From assembly GCF_036013645.1 (NCBI RefSeq), contig NZ_CP107869.1, positions 1 through 64,000 on the forward strand: a DNA stretch of 64,000 nt. Reading direction: 5' to 3'. Below are positions 15,641 to 24,543 of this stretch, one piece after another. How positions within the stretch are numbered: the stretch's first letter is position 1; each line of letters begins with the position of its first letter. Position numbers and translations under genes: made by a program. The DNA is from Streptomyces sp. NBC_00490. Its GTDB lineage: Bacteria > Actinomycetota > Actinomycetes > Streptomycetales > Streptomycetaceae. The notes beneath the pieces were generated by a model, which was given only the letters and a program-made list of their open reading frames with translations, did not search any database and had not been told where the DNA came from.

Positions 15641-16636
15641 GTGGCAGACAGCAAGAACGAGCGTGAAGCGCCCATGTGGGAAGGCTCGGCCCTGCAACAG
15701 GCCGTTCACACCCTCTGGCGGGACTCCGGGGAGCCGCCTGGCCACGCGCTGCAGCACCGGAACAAAGACGGCCGCGTCACGACCATCGGCGCCGACACCG
15801 CCCGGAAGATCATCAAAGGTGAGGCCCCCGTGCGTGAGACAAGCTTGCTCGGCTTCGTCCACGGCTGCTACCTGCACGCGGACCGGGACTGGTCCGAAGA
15901 GACGCTCAGGGAGTGGAGGGGGCGCTGGAGGGCCTGGCAATCGGGCACAGAGTCTGCGGTCGAGGAAGAGTCGGCGGTCGTTGACGCAGCGGGCGTGGCA
16001 GCCTCGCCAGGACGCAGTCGGTCGTTTCGCAGAGCCACTTTGATCACGGCCGGAATCACCGGTGCGACGCTCGCCATCGCAGGAACGGCCTACTACGGCC
16101 TCACGCCTACCGCGTACGCGCCACCCGCGGGATGGGAGACACGGCGGGCATCCAGCACAGCGGAGCACGTGAACGTCTCCCTCGCCGTCCCGTCCAGCTA
16201 TCAGTCCCGTCGCGTCCTCGATCTCGACGGCCGCCCGGAAGCCCACTACGTCTCCCCCGACAAACGCTTCAAAATCAAAGTGCGTGCAGGCACGGCGGAC
16301 ATCGGCGAAACGACGACCGAGCTCGCACAAGAGTCGATCAACTGGTACGAACTGGGCGGACGCGATAAGAACGGGAAGAGCCCGACCGTTTCTAGCGCCT
16401 CCCCGGCCGGTGAGATCCAGCGCCTCACCATCGACGGCAAGGACGCCGCTGCCGTCACGGTCCGCTACTCCCCCACAACGTCCGGAGCGCATGAGCAGGT
16501 CACCAACCTGTATGTGACCGACGACAAGGGCAACTACTACCGGGTCCAGGTATGGGCCAAGGACACCAAAGACAACGCCGAAGCCCAACACCTCTACGTC
16601 GAAGTGCAGTCCAGCCTCGACATCCACAACTTCTGA
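15641..16636 (+). CDS. Membrane-anchored protein with HTH-like N-terminus
   Basis: 331 residues. GTG 15641 has AAAGGA upstream and is preferred over the earlier in-frame ATG. About 1-110 is a helical cytoplasmic domain with the pattern of actinobacterial HTH regulators (ALQQAVHTLWRDSGEP, TIGADTARKIIKGE). A single membrane helix lies at about 134-156 (LITAGITGATLAIAGTAYY), and the remaining 175 residues are strand-rich and would be extracytoplasmic. One-pass regulators of this kind can link an outside signal to transcription, but no DNA target is visible. No neighbour appears co-transcribed. Confidence 0.65.
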   Translation: MADSKNEREAPMWEGSALQQAVHTLWRDSGEPPGHALQHRNKDGRVTTIGADTARKIIKGEAPVRETSLLGFVHGCYLHADRDWSEETLREWRGRWRAWQSGTESAVEEESAVVDAAGVAASPGRSRSFRRATLITAGITGATLAIAGTAYYGLTPTAYAPPAGWETRRASSTAEHVNVSLAVPSSYQSRRVLDLDGRPEAHYVSPDKRFKIKVRAGTADIGETTTELAQESINWYELGGRDKNGKSPTVSSASPAGEIQRLTIDGKDAAAVTVRYSPTTSGAHEQVTNLYVTDDKGNYYRVQVWAKDTKDNAEAQHLYVEVQSSLDIHNF

Positions 16637-16745
16637 CCCCCGGGCCGACATACAGCACCGGTGTGCCTCACGCCGAATGATCAGTTCCCCTGGATCAATT
16701 CCGGGCAACGGGGTGCAGGTGGCTCGTATGAACACGAGCGGGCCG

Positions 16746-16817
16746 GGGCTCGTAGCGCAGTGGTCGTCCCGCCTTCATCGCACGGGGGAGGACACCGGTT
16801 CGAATCCGGTCAGCCCA
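16746..16817 (+). tRNA. tRNA-like sequence, probably a pseudo-tRNA or attachment-site relic
   Basis: A 72-base cloverleaf-like segment. The T arm is perfect (ACCGG-TTCGAAT-CCGGT), the variable loop is AGGAC, and the acceptor stem pairs GGGCT with AGCCC plus a G-T pair, but has a C-C mismatch. The anticodon stem would be CCTTC/GGGGG with loop ATCGCAC (anticodon CGC), while the D stem has two mismatches. CCA is not encoded. The damage suggests a pseudo-tRNA, and the 3' end coincides with the broken end of an IS630 gene. Confidence 0.45.
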
Positions 16818-17074
16818 TACTGCTTCTCCAGCTCAGCGAACTGATCGTCAGACAGCTTCGGCAGTTTCGAGGGGCCCGTGGAGGCGAGAGCGTCCAACCG
16901 CCATCGCACCAAGCACGCCGCCAGCGTTCCACCGACCGATCGCTCAACCCGCAGATCCTTCGCGATCACCGCGGTCTTCTCACCCCGGGCGAACCGTTCA
17001 CCGGCCTCGTACCGGATCTGCTCACGAAACCGCCGCCGCTCCGCGGTCAGACCACCACCCTGCGCGTATCGCAT
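16818..17074 (-). pseudogene. IS630-type transposase, N-terminal fragment
   Basis: From ATG 17074 the minus strand reads MRYAQGGGLTAERRRFREQI and RYEAGERFARGEKTAVIAKDLRV-like helix-turn-helix sequence, then LSDDQFAELEKQYG. This is the DNA-binding half of an IS630-family transposase. The similarity stops where the tRNA-like sequence begins; beyond it the frame only translates the T arm. The catalytic half is missing. Confidence 0.7.
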
Positions 17075-17270
17075 ACCACCGGCCTACCGCAGGGATCACT
17101 ACACGTCACCACCCCACGACAACACTCCGAAGAGATCAATAGGTGTCCATGACCACCGACTCTCGGTCAACTGGCCACCGCGGACCTGATGGCCGCTACA
17201 CAGGTGGGATGACCGGCGAGGCGGCACCAGGCGCCCACGAGACGCGATGCCATCGCCGGCATGCCCTGGG

Positions 17271-17405
17271 ATGCCTCATGACCGCGCCGAGATGCTCCTG
17301 CTGCTGGCCCTGACCGAGGGGAAGAGGACGCCGGCCGCCTGGGCGTTCATGGAAAAGGCCGAGGCCGCCGCGCGCCGCAGACTCTGCCTGACCCCCGAGG
17401 AATAG
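17271..17405 (+). CDS. Very small ORF, possibly the tail of a lost gene
   Basis: 44 residues from ATG 17271: a hydrophobic LLLLAL helix, then a charged helix AFMEKAEAAARRR and an acidic end. Codon bias is strong, but the ribosome-binding site is weak, so it may be the surviving C-terminus of a larger gene. The sequence from 17075 to 17270 shows nothing else. Confidence 0.35.
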   Translation: MPHDRAEMLLLLALTEGKRTPAAWAFMEKAEAAARRRLCLTPEE

Positions 17406-17454
17406 CCGGCAGCCGTCAGCGCGGCCGCCGTCGAAAAGGCGATGTGCTGTGGGC

Positions 17455-17484
17455 TGGACCCCCCGCCGGAACTTCTGCCATTAT
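17455..17484 (+). promoter_or_regulatory. Possible promoter of the triple winged-HTH gene
   Basis: TGGACC (17455-17460) and CATTAT (17479-17484), spacing 18, followed by TTGC. It resembles P1-P3 (-10 ATTATTTG and a GGG....ACCC context at the -35) but is weaker. Confidence 0.4.
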
Positions 17485-17541
17485 TTGCTTTATGTGCCCG
17501 GGCTGGCCGGCGCACTGCTGACAGAAGGGGACGGTTCTGCC

Positions 17542-18255
17542 ATGACCTCGCACCGTGAACCTCGTCTGGCCGACGCTGCCGAGATCGCGGCTGAACACGG
17601 TCTGACGTCCGCACGGATCAGCCAGTTCTACACCGAGCGCACCAAAAACACCGTAGGCACGGCGTTTCCCGAGCCTGTCGACAAGCGTGGCCGCGCCCGC
17701 CTGTGGGACCACACGGAAATCACCGAGTGGTTTTCCCATCGCTCCTCGGCGCGGCTCACCCAGCACCGGCCGCCCTCCCTCGATCCGGAGACGTTGCTGA
17801 ACGCCTCGGACGCCTCGAGGTATCTCGGCTACAAGAACGCCAACCAGGTCAACACGTTCGTGCGGGACCACCCCGGTTACTTTCCCGAGCCGGACGTCGT
17901 GGAAGAGATGGGCACGGCCGAGAACCCCTACCGCCGCCAGCTGTGGAAGGTGTCGACCCTGAAGGAGTGGATGGCCAGCCGGCCCGGCCGCGGACGGCGC
18001 GCCGGCACCAAGCAGGCGCCGCCGCTGCCCGAGGTCTCCGCCGACGGTGCGCTTGAGGAGCTGCTGGGGGCGAGCCAGGCAGCCGCGCTGCTGGGATACA
18101 AGAGTGTCGGATCCTTCTCCAGCGCTCTGTCCCAGGGCAACCTGCCGCTGCTGAAGACCGTGGACGGGGTCGCCGAAGCAGGCCGTCAGAAGGGGCGCCG
18201 GCGGTGGACACGCCGGCGCATCCTGGACCAGGCCGCCCAGCGGTCCAAGAAGTAG
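17542..18255 (+). CDS. DNA-binding protein with three excisionase-like winged-HTH modules
   Basis: 237 residues from ATG 17542 (GAAGGGGACGG upstream). Three successive modules have the AlpA/MerR-type pattern: about 8-57 (ISQFYTERT..., FPEPVDKRGRARLWDHTEI), about 78-145 (NASDASRYLGYKNANQVNTF, FPEPDV, QLWKVSTLKEW) and about 170-228 (ASQAAALLGYKSVGSFSSAL, LPLLKTVDGV, RRWTRRRILD). Such modules usually read one helix and wing; three in a row suggest binding to repeated or long sites. It could be a partition or plasmid-regulator protein. It precedes the replication-relaxation gene, but a 320-bp gap with operator-like repeats lies between. Confidence 0.75.
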   Translation: MTSHREPRLADAAEIAAEHGLTSARISQFYTERTKNTVGTAFPEPVDKRGRARLWDHTEITEWFSHRSSARLTQHRPPSLDPETLLNASDASRYLGYKNANQVNTFVRDHPGYFPEPDVVEEMGTAENPYRRQLWKVSTLKEWMASRPGRGRRAGTKQAPPLPEVSADGALEELLGASQAAALLGYKSVGSFSSALSQGNLPLLKTVDGVAEAGRQKGRRRWTRRRILDQAAQRSKK

Positions 18256-18465
18256 CAGCCGGCGGTGAGCGGACCTGCGCGCACCGCCCCTATGAACGCG
18301 GCTCCCGGTATGGGGAGTTGGTCCCTTGCGGGCCGGGGGTCGCAGCGATGGCCGGCATGGCGTGGTTCGTCACCACGCCCCGCAGCAGCACCTGCTGCTG
18401 CCAACCGGCCATCGCTCATGGTCCGACGGCGCGCGGATGGCTCTACAGCGTCATCCGCGAGTGGC

Positions 18466-18553
18466 GTGGTCTGCCCGTACCATGGCGCAGACCATGAGGT
18501 TGTTCTGGGATCGTGACCGTGGTCGGGGTCTCGTGGTCCGGGCCATGGTCTGG
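18466..18553 (+). promoter_or_regulatory. Operator-like palindrome and half-sites before the replication-relaxation gene
   Basis: GTGGTCTGCCCGTACCAT at 18466-18483 matches the palindrome at 40490-40507 (GTGGTCTGGCCGTACCAC) in 16 of 18 bases. CAGACCATG (18489), GTGGTCCGG (18533) and CATGGTCTGG (18544) are related half-sites. A separate hairpin, GGCGTGG/CCACGCC, lies at 18358-18378. The cluster ends just before ATG 18576. Confidence 0.6.
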
Positions 18554-18575
18554 GCCGGCCGGTTGTCTGTCGTCC

Positions 18576-19490
18576 ATGACTCGTTCTTCTTCAGGTGTTT
18601 CCGCCGCTGAACTGGCCCCCAGCCCTTCTGAACCGTTGCGCTTGCAGGTTCTGACCGCGCTCGCCCTGCACCGGATGGCCACGACCGGCCAACTGCTCCA
18701 GATGCTGCGGCCGACCGGCTCCCGCCAACTGGTCTCCCGGGCGCTGAACAAGCTGCGCTCCGCGGGCTTGGTCGACCTCACCCCGCTGCCGGACCTGGAC
18801 CGGCCGCGTACGCACGCCTGGTACCTCACCCCGGACGGGGTGCTTCTGACCCGCGATCATCCCCTCCTGCGGGGACGCCCGCCGTACCCCATCACCTCGG
18901 CAACAGCAGCGTCACTGAAGACGCCACACACGCTGACCGTCGTACGCTCCCACCTGCCGTTCGCGGCAGACGCGCGCCGGCTCGGGCACGAACACGGCCC
19001 GTGGGACTGGACTCCTGAGGTGGCTCATTCCATCGGTGAGGGTGAGCGGCTGGTGGCCGACGCCGTCCTGCACTACACCGTCGTCGACGGCGAACGCCGG
19101 CGGAAGCTGCGCGCGTTCGTGGAAGTCGATCGCACCACCATGAGCAGCGAGCGGCTGGCCGTGAAGCTGATCGAGTACGCCAGACTGTTCCACTACGAAG
19201 CCCAGCCCGTCGGACGCCGCCGATCTGTCTCCACCGGCCCGGCGTGGCTGCGCTGGTATCCGGTCTTCCCCCGCATCCTCTTTGTCCTCACCGGCGCCGC
19301 CCGGGCCCGGCTGGACGACCGCATCAGCGATCTGCAGGCGATGGTCGCCCACCACCCGCTCGTCGCAGCCCTCGCCCGCGAGGCTCCGTTGGGAGCCGCC
19401 GTCCTCGAGGACATCGAGGAACACGCGCCCTCCGGACCGGTCTGGGTGCCGCTGACCGGGGGCGAGCCGCGCCCGTGGACTGATCTGTGA
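18576..19490 (+). CDS. Replication-relaxation family protein
   Basis: 304 residues from ATG 18576; the open frame extends to 18513, but the operator cluster favours the later start. About 20-95 is a winged helix (LALHRMATTGQLLQML, QLVSRALNKLRSAGLVDLT, HAWYLTPDGV). About 110-260 carries the family core (TPHTLTVVRSHLPFAADARR, VADAVLHY, FVEVDRTTMSSERLAVKLIEY). The Replic_Relax family is common on actinobacterial plasmids and mobile elements, where it is tied to replication or transfer; the mechanism is unclear. A 50-codon ORF overlaps its stop codon and is probably co-translated. Confidence 0.85.
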   Translation: MTRSSSGVSAAELAPSPSEPLRLQVLTALALHRMATTGQLLQMLRPTGSRQLVSRALNKLRSAGLVDLTPLPDLDRPRTHAWYLTPDGVLLTRDHPLLRGRPPYPITSATAASLKTPHTLTVVRSHLPFAADARRLGHEHGPWDWTPEVAHSIGEGERLVADAVLHYTVVDGERRRKLRAFVEVDRTTMSSERLAVKLIEYARLFHYEAQPVGRRRSVSTGPAWLRWYPVFPRILFVLTGAARARLDDRISDLQAMVAHHPLVAALAREAPLGAAVLEDIEEHAPSGPVWVPLTGGEPRPWTDL

Positions 19491-19639
19491 TCACGTCGAG
19501 CGTGCGCGTGTACCGGGGCCCTGGGATCGACTTTCACGAGGTGCGCATCGAAGCCAACGCACACCACGTGACCTTGCTCTTCTCGGACCTTCAGATGAGC
19601 GAGGTCCCGATTGGATACGCACCCTTCGTCACGGAGTAG
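19487..19639 (+). CDS. Small ORF coupled to the replication-relaxation gene
   Basis: 50 residues from a GTG that overlaps the previous TGA (GTGA). It is strand-rich (VRVYRGPGIDFHEVRIEANA, HHVTLLFSDL) with good GC3 throughout, so it is probably expressed by translational coupling. No homology recognised. Confidence 0.5.
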   Translation: MITSSVRVYRGPGIDFHEVRIEANAHHVTLLFSDLQMSEVPIGYAPFVTE

Positions 19640-19792
19640 GGATCAGACTTCTGTGATCTTGTGACTGCCGGCTGTCCAGGTCGTTCTTCCAGGTGATCGA
19701 CGAAATCCTGCCGGGCACGCCGGGGCTGCGGCAGCCCCCGGGCAGCAGGTACACGCCCGGAGCACCGCCCAGCCCGCGAAATAGCCTCCTCG

Positions 19793-20245
19793 CTAGGGTA
19801 GGGCCAGCCACGTGTACAGGGCGCCCGCGAGCGCCACGGCGATGCTGACGAACGCCACCCATCGGCCGGAATCCAAGCCCAGCAAGGTCGGCGTCGGAGG
19901 CCGTCCAGCCTGTTCACGCTGGTTGAGCCGCATCGCCTCCAGGCTCAGCGCATCGGCCAGACGGCCCTGGAGCTCGGTAACCGCTTCGGCGGCAAGCTGC
20001 GCGGAAGCGCGCAGCCTGGAGGTCTCCAGATCGGTCACGGCCACGCTGACCGCCGCGATCACCCCCATAGAGCCGGCAAGTGCGTACTGCTCGGCCTGCA
20101 CAGCAACACCGTAAGCGGTGCCGAGAATGGCCAGCCACAGCACGAGAATCTGAAGGAACAACACCGCACGGCCACGCCGGTTCTCGTACCAGCGCCACGC
20201 ATGGTCCAGTGCAACGGCCAGCGTCTCCCGCTCCCCCTCAGACAT
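19793..20245 (-). CDS. Membrane protein with three helices, SLATT-like layout
   Basis: 150 residues from ATG 20245, an interpreted start (the frame continues to 20323 without a good ribosome-binding site). A charged N-terminal helix ending HAWRWYENRRGRA is followed by two close membrane helices (about 30-52 and 57-76), an amphipathic coiled region (LRASAQLAAEAVTELQGRLADALSLEA) and a third membrane helix at the C-terminus. The helix-2TM-coiled arrangement recalls SLATT/DUF4231 membrane effectors of nucleotide-signalling defence systems, but no diagnostic motif is visible. Confidence 0.5.
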   Translation of the reverse strand: MSEGERETLAVALDHAWRWYENRRGRAVLFLQILVLWLAILGTAYGVAVQAEQYALAGSMGVIAAVSVAVTDLETSRLRASAQLAAEAVTELQGRLADALSLEAMRLNQREQAGRPPTPTLLGLDSGRWVAFVSIAVALAGALYTWLALP

Positions 20246-20566
20246 CGCCACACCATCGCAGAGGAGACGAAAACCGTCCACGCCTTGGCCAGCTCTCCGC
20301 CGGTTGACGACCACCGTGCGCACAGCGGTGGCGACCTACACGACACGGACCTGCTCGACGTCGTCGGTGTACTCGCGCAGCTGCGGGCCGGCGGACGTGC
20401 CGGGCAATGATTCGCCGATGTCGGCATCGCCGCATGGGGCGACCCAGGACACGGTCCAGGGCGTGGAGCGACGTCTCCAACGTGACGCCTTCCCGCTGCG
20501 TTAAGGCCGCGGCACGGGGGCACCGTCCCGCCCAGGGTCCGCCACGCCCGCCGTCATAATGGAGGC

Positions 20567-20956
20567 ATGGCAGCCCGTGCGCACTCCCCCACCCCGAGAC
20601 CTGATCCGGCTGGAGCGGTCGCGGAGGACCTGGCGCTGTACCGGCGCAAGTTCCAGCAGCGTCTGCCCGCGTCCCTGGACGAACTGCAGGGCCCCGCGCG
20701 CGGTGTGGTGGACCTTCCGCTGCACGTGGCGTGGTCCGGGATGACGTCCTACGACCTGGACAACCCGCGCCGGCGGATGGGCCTGTACCGCACTGTGTTG
20801 CACGAAGGCCTGCGCGAGGACCTCACGTCTTTGCTGAACCAGGACGTCCTGCTGGAACTGTGGCCGACACTGCGCCGTCTCGTCGGCCGCACCGTGCGCA
20901 CCGTCTGGGAAGACGCCTTTCCTCAGCTTGCCGCCCGCGGCCGGGCGGCCGCGTGA
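20567..20956 (+). CDS. Hypothetical protein upstream of an AbiEii remnant
   Basis: 129 residues, mostly helical, with DLPLHVAWSGMTSYDLDNPR in the middle and a basic, helical end. ATG 20567 has GGAGG close by. Its stop overlaps the GTG of the AbiEii-like remnant at 20953, so the two once formed an operon. Its position before a nucleotidyltransferase gene fits the antitoxin slot of an AbiE-like pair, although it lacks the winged-helix features I would expect of AbiEi. A helix partner of unknown type is all I can support. Confidence 0.6.
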   Translation: MAARAHSPTPRPDPAGAVAEDLALYRRKFQQRLPASLDELQGPARGVVDLPLHVAWSGMTSYDLDNPRRRMGLYRTVLHEGLREDLTSLLNQDVLLELWPTLRRLVGRTVRTVWEDAFPQLAARGRAAA

Positions 20957-21059
20957 ACATGGACATGCCCCAACTGCACGCGCGGCTCCTGGCAGCGTCA
21001 TCGCCCTCGGCTCCCCCTACCCTCTCGTGCTGACCGGCGGCTACGCCGTCCGCGCACAT
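20953..21059 (+). pseudogene. AbiEii-type nucleotidyltransferase, 5' fragment
   Basis: GTG 20953 starts a frame reading MDMPQLHARLLA; after a one-base deletion near 20996 the next frame continues VIALGSPYPLVLTGGYAVRAH, the G-G-x(n)-R-H start of the nucleotidyltransferase fold of AbiEii toxins. The sequence then stops matching at 21059. Both the deletion and the truncation make it non-functional. Confidence 0.7.
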
Positions 21060-21152
21060 CTGGGGTCGTTCATCGCCAACGCACGCCGCAGGGCCGCCAA
21101 GCTGAGCCCCGAACGCCGTGAAGCCCTCAACACGTTGGGGATGCGCTGGTAG
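21060..21152 (+). pseudogene. Helicase-associated domain, 3' fragment
   Basis: LGSFIANARRRAAKLSPERR and the ending LNTLGMRW are typical of the repeated helicase-associated (HA) domain of Streptomyces DEAD-type proteins. It is joined in frame to the AbiEii fragment by a deletion, giving a chimera of two unrelated gene ends. Confidence 0.7.
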
Positions 21153-21179
21153 ACGGTGCGGGAGCGGCCAGTGGCGGGG

Positions 21180-23633
21180 TCACTCCCCTGCCCCGGGACT
21201 CTCCGGTTCTTCGCCCAACGACGCCAACCAATCGGCTGTCCTCTGGGTATCGGGGTGGCCTTCTCCCAACACCTGACGTCGCACCTCCAGCGTCTCCTCA
21301 CCCAGCACGCGCGCCTCCCCCACCCGACCCACAGCCATCAGGTCAACGGCCAGGTTGTACGCCGTACTCAGCGTGTGCGGATGCTCCAATCCCAACACCC
21401 GACGCCGCGCCGCCAGCGTCTCCTCACCCAACACCACCGCCGCCTCCACCCGCCCCACCTCCGCCAACCGGATCGCCAGGTTGTACGCCGTGCGCAGCGT
21501 GTCCGGATGCTCCGGCCCCAACACCCGACGCTGCACCGCAAGCGTCTCCTCCCCCAACACCCGCGCCTCCTCCACCCGCCCCACCTCCGCCAACCGGACG
21601 GCCAGTCCGGTCGCCGTGAGCAGTGTGTGCGGATGCTCCGGCCCCGACACCTGACGGCGCGTCTGCAGCGTCTTCTCGTCCAGGGCGAGGGCTTCCTCGT
21701 ACCGCCCCAACGCCCACAGCCGGATGGCAAGGTTGTTGGCACTGGCCAGAGTGTCGGGGTGGTCGTCACCGTGGAGGCGTCGACTGCGGGCGAGGCTGCC
21801 TTCGTCCAGGGCGCGGGCGCGTTCATGGTCCTGGGTGTCGTCGTAGGCGCGGGCCAGGCGGTGGGCGGCCCGCAGGGTGCCGTCGTGGTCAGGGCCCAGC
21901 TGCTGCAGGCAGGCGTCGTACAACCGTTGCAGGCATTCCCTGGCCGGGCGGGCCTGAGCGCGGTCCATCAGATACCAGCACGCATCCCCCACCACGTCCC
22001 GGCCCCGGCTGGTGGTGAGCCGGGCAGGGTCGAAGGCCAGGGCGTGCGGGAGCAGAACCTGCCAGGCCGGCCAAGACCACGGCTCACCGGGGGCTCCGGG
22101 GTTGGCCGCGGCAAGGAGTGCTTCGGCGTCGGCCACCGCCTGGTCGTGTTCGGGGCTGGTCATCTGGCCCGCAAGTATCTCCTGGGTGAGGCGGTGCAGT
22201 TGGAGGGTGCCGTTGTGGACCCGGGCCAGGCTGTGCCGGCCGATGGCTCGTAGGGCTTTGCCGGCGGCCAGACGGCTGGCGCAGGCCTCCTGCAGGGGCG
22301 GGGAGGTCTCAGCGGGTAGGTTTCCCGTGCAGGTGGTGGCGGGGAAGGGCTCGGGAGCCAGCAAAGCCAGGGCAGCCAGCAAGGCAGCCGCGCCGGGATG
22401 GTTGGCTGCCAGACGGGCGGTGGTCAGGCGTACCTGTGCGGCCAGCGAGACCGGGTATCCGTCCGGCGGGTCCGCATCCAGCACTTCGGCCGTGCTGCGT
22501 GCCAGCTCGGCCTTCAGGTCCGCGGCCGACAGGCCGTGGATCGTCAGCAGAGCGGCCGCCTGCGCCAACGCCAACGGCAGATCGTCCAGGGTGGCGGCGA
22601 TGTCGTCGGCGTCCGCGTCGGCCAGGAGCGCGCCCTGGGCACGCAGCAACGCCACCGACTCAGTGCGGGAGAGGGTGTCGACGTCGAGGGGGACAGCGTA
22701 GTTGTGCCAGTGGGGGTTGCGGGAGGTGATCAGCACGTGCCCGGGGCCGCCGGGCAGGAACGGGGCGAGCGCGTCGGGGTCTTCGGCGTTGTCGAACACC
22801 AACAGCCAGCGTGAACGTGTCCGCAGCTCTGCGAGCAGCGCGGAAACCGCGTCGGCGGACGGTGTACCCGCGGGCGCGGCACCCGTGTGGAGGGCGAGCG
22901 CGGCGAGCTGGTCGGGGATGAGCGTGGGGTCTTCCGAGGCCACCCACCACACCAGCTCGTACTCACCCGCGAACCGGTGCGCGTACTCAATCGCCAGCTG
23001 CGTCTTGCCGACCCCGCCCCGGCCGTGCAGGGCCTGGACCGCCACCCGCTGCCCGGACGCCAGCGCCTCGCGCACCCTGACCAGCATGCCGTCGCGGCCG
23101 GTGAAGGCCGCGTTGCGGGCCGGCACATTCCACGCCCGCGGCAGACTCCCGGGCAGCCGCGGGCCGCTGCCGCTCACCCGGGCCAGCATCCCCGGCGGCC
23201 GCGACGGCGCCCGGGTAGGCCGGGACGGACCCTCGATCGCCCGCAACAACGCCTCACGCGCGGCGTGTTCGTCCAGCCCGAACACGTCCGGGGCCAGGAG
23301 GAAGCTCAAGATCGCCGGCACGGTGGCCTGGGCGATCCGGACCGGGGTGATCTTCTCCTTCCGGGCGACCATGGCGGTCCACTCCGGGGTGGTGAACCGC
23401 TCCGGCTCGAAATACGCCGGAGAGAACAACGCCAAAAACCGGCCCCGCTCCAGGGCCGCGTTCATCTTCAGAATGAAGTTGTCGCCCGCACCCCAGTCCC
23501 AGTAGTCCAGCTCGATCTCATGCCCGGCATCCAGAAGCTGCCAGCCCACCCATTCCGCCCACGCACGATCCGCCCCCGCATGACTGATGAACCACCGCCG
23601 ATCCGACATCCCGTCAGACGCCCCCGCACCCAT
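21180..23633 (-). CDS. TIR / NB-ARC / TPR protein (intact copy)
   Basis: 817 residues. About 10-125 is a TIR domain ([38 protein letters not shown], with the Glu of TPEW the likely catalytic NADase residue). The P-loop GRGGVGKT is near 206, followed by LLVFDN, VLITSRN and [10 protein letters not shown] (NB-ARC). A helical segment leads to about six kinesin-light-chain-type TPR repeats of 42 residues, each with a HPDTL/HPHTL signature, from about 570 on. TIR-STAND proteins are known antiphage NADases triggered by their repeat domain. ATG 23633 follows GGGGGCG. A near-identical second copy starts at 27992. Confidence 0.9.
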   Translation of the reverse strand: MGAGASDGMSDRRWFISHAGADRAWAEWVGWQLLDAGHEIELDYWDWGAGDNFILKMNAALERGRFLALFSPAYFEPERFTTPEWTAMVARKEKITPVRIAQATVPAILSFLLAPDVFGLDEHAAREALLRAIEGPSRPTRAPSRPPGMLARVSGSGPRLPGSLPRAWNVPARNAAFTGRDGMLVRVREALASGQRVAVQALHGRGGVGKTQLAIEYAHRFAGEYELVWWVASEDPTLIPDQLAALALHTGAAPAGTPSADAVSALLAELRTRSRWLLVFDNAEDPDALAPFLPGGPGHVLITSRNPHWHNYAVPLDVDTLSRTESVALLRAQGALLADADADDIAATLDDLPLALAQAAALLTIHGLSAADLKAELARSTAEVLDADPPDGYPVSLAAQVRLTTARLAANHPGAAALLAALALLAPEPFPATTCTGNLPAETSPPLQEACASRLAAGKALRAIGRHSLARVHNGTLQLHRLTQEILAGQMTSPEHDQAVADAEALLAAANPGAPGEPWSWPAWQVLLPHALAFDPARLTTSRGRDVVGDACWYLMDRAQARPARECLQRLYDACLQQLGPDHDGTLRAAHRLARAYDDTQDHERARALDEGSLARSRRLHGDDHPDTLASANNLAIRLWALGRYEEALALDEKTLQTRRQVSGPEHPHTLLTATGLAVRLAEVGRVEEARVLGEETLAVQRRVLGPEHPDTLRTAYNLAIRLAEVGRVEAAVVLGEETLAARRRVLGLEHPHTLSTAYNLAVDLMAVGRVGEARVLGEETLEVRRQVLGEGHPDTQRTADWLASLGEEPESPGAGE

Positions 23634-24543
23634 TACGCCCCCGCACCCCGAGCCGTGCTGAATAGTCCAGCGTAGAGGTCCGGACCCTGGCGGGGCCTGG
23701 CCGTCTCCGAGCTCCGAGCTCCGAGCTCCGCCCAGTGTCAGGTCTCAAGGGCATTGACATGCTCAACCCTTCATTTCACCAGTTCGTATCGCCAGCCACT
23801 CCAACAACTCATTGGAATCCAAGGTCTCGGGGTGCCCTTTCACCCAACGCCCGGCGCCGTCGGAGCAACGTCTCCTCACCCAGCACTCGCGCCTCCTCCA
23901 CCCGACCCAACCGGGCCAAGCAAACGGCCAGGTTGGACGCTGTGGCCAGCGTGTCGGGGTGGCCTTCACCCAGCACTCGGCGGCGTCGGAGCAACGTCTC
24001 CTCAGCCAGCACTCGCGCCTCCTCCACCCGACCCAGCCCGGCCAAGCAGACGACCACGATGGCCGCAGTAGCCAAGGTGTCAGGGTGCTCCTCTCCCCGC
24101 ACCCGACGCTGCCGCAGTAGCGTCTCCTCACCCAGCACTCGCGCCTCCTCCACCCGACCTAGCCGGTTCAGCCGAATGGCCAGGTTGGACGCGGTCACCA
24201 GGGTGTCAGGGTGGTCCTCACCCAACACCCGGCGCTGCCGCAATAGTGTCTCCTCGTCTAGGGTCTGTCTCCTTGATGAGTCGAGTGGGGTAGGCGGGCA
24301 GCTCCGGCGTACGGCACGTCCGCCTGTGGCCCGCGCGGAAAGACGTCCTGCTGAGGCTGATCCCGTGGTCCCCAGGGTTTTCCCGCGTACGGGTGGTTTG
24401 CCGCCTTGTGGCGCATCTTCAGGGCTTGTGCAGCGTTGCCCGGTAGTCCGGCCGCTCTGCGGTCCGGATCACTTGTCGCCGCGGGAAGCTGTCGACCGGA
24501 GCCGGTCGCGGGCCGCGGCAATCACCAGATGAAGGAGTCACCC

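Noticed and set aside
16746..16817. A selenocysteine or opal-suppressor tRNA (TCA in the loop)
   Set aside because: The only good anticodon stem puts CGC in the loop, and the length is that of an ordinary tRNA; the D stem is broken.
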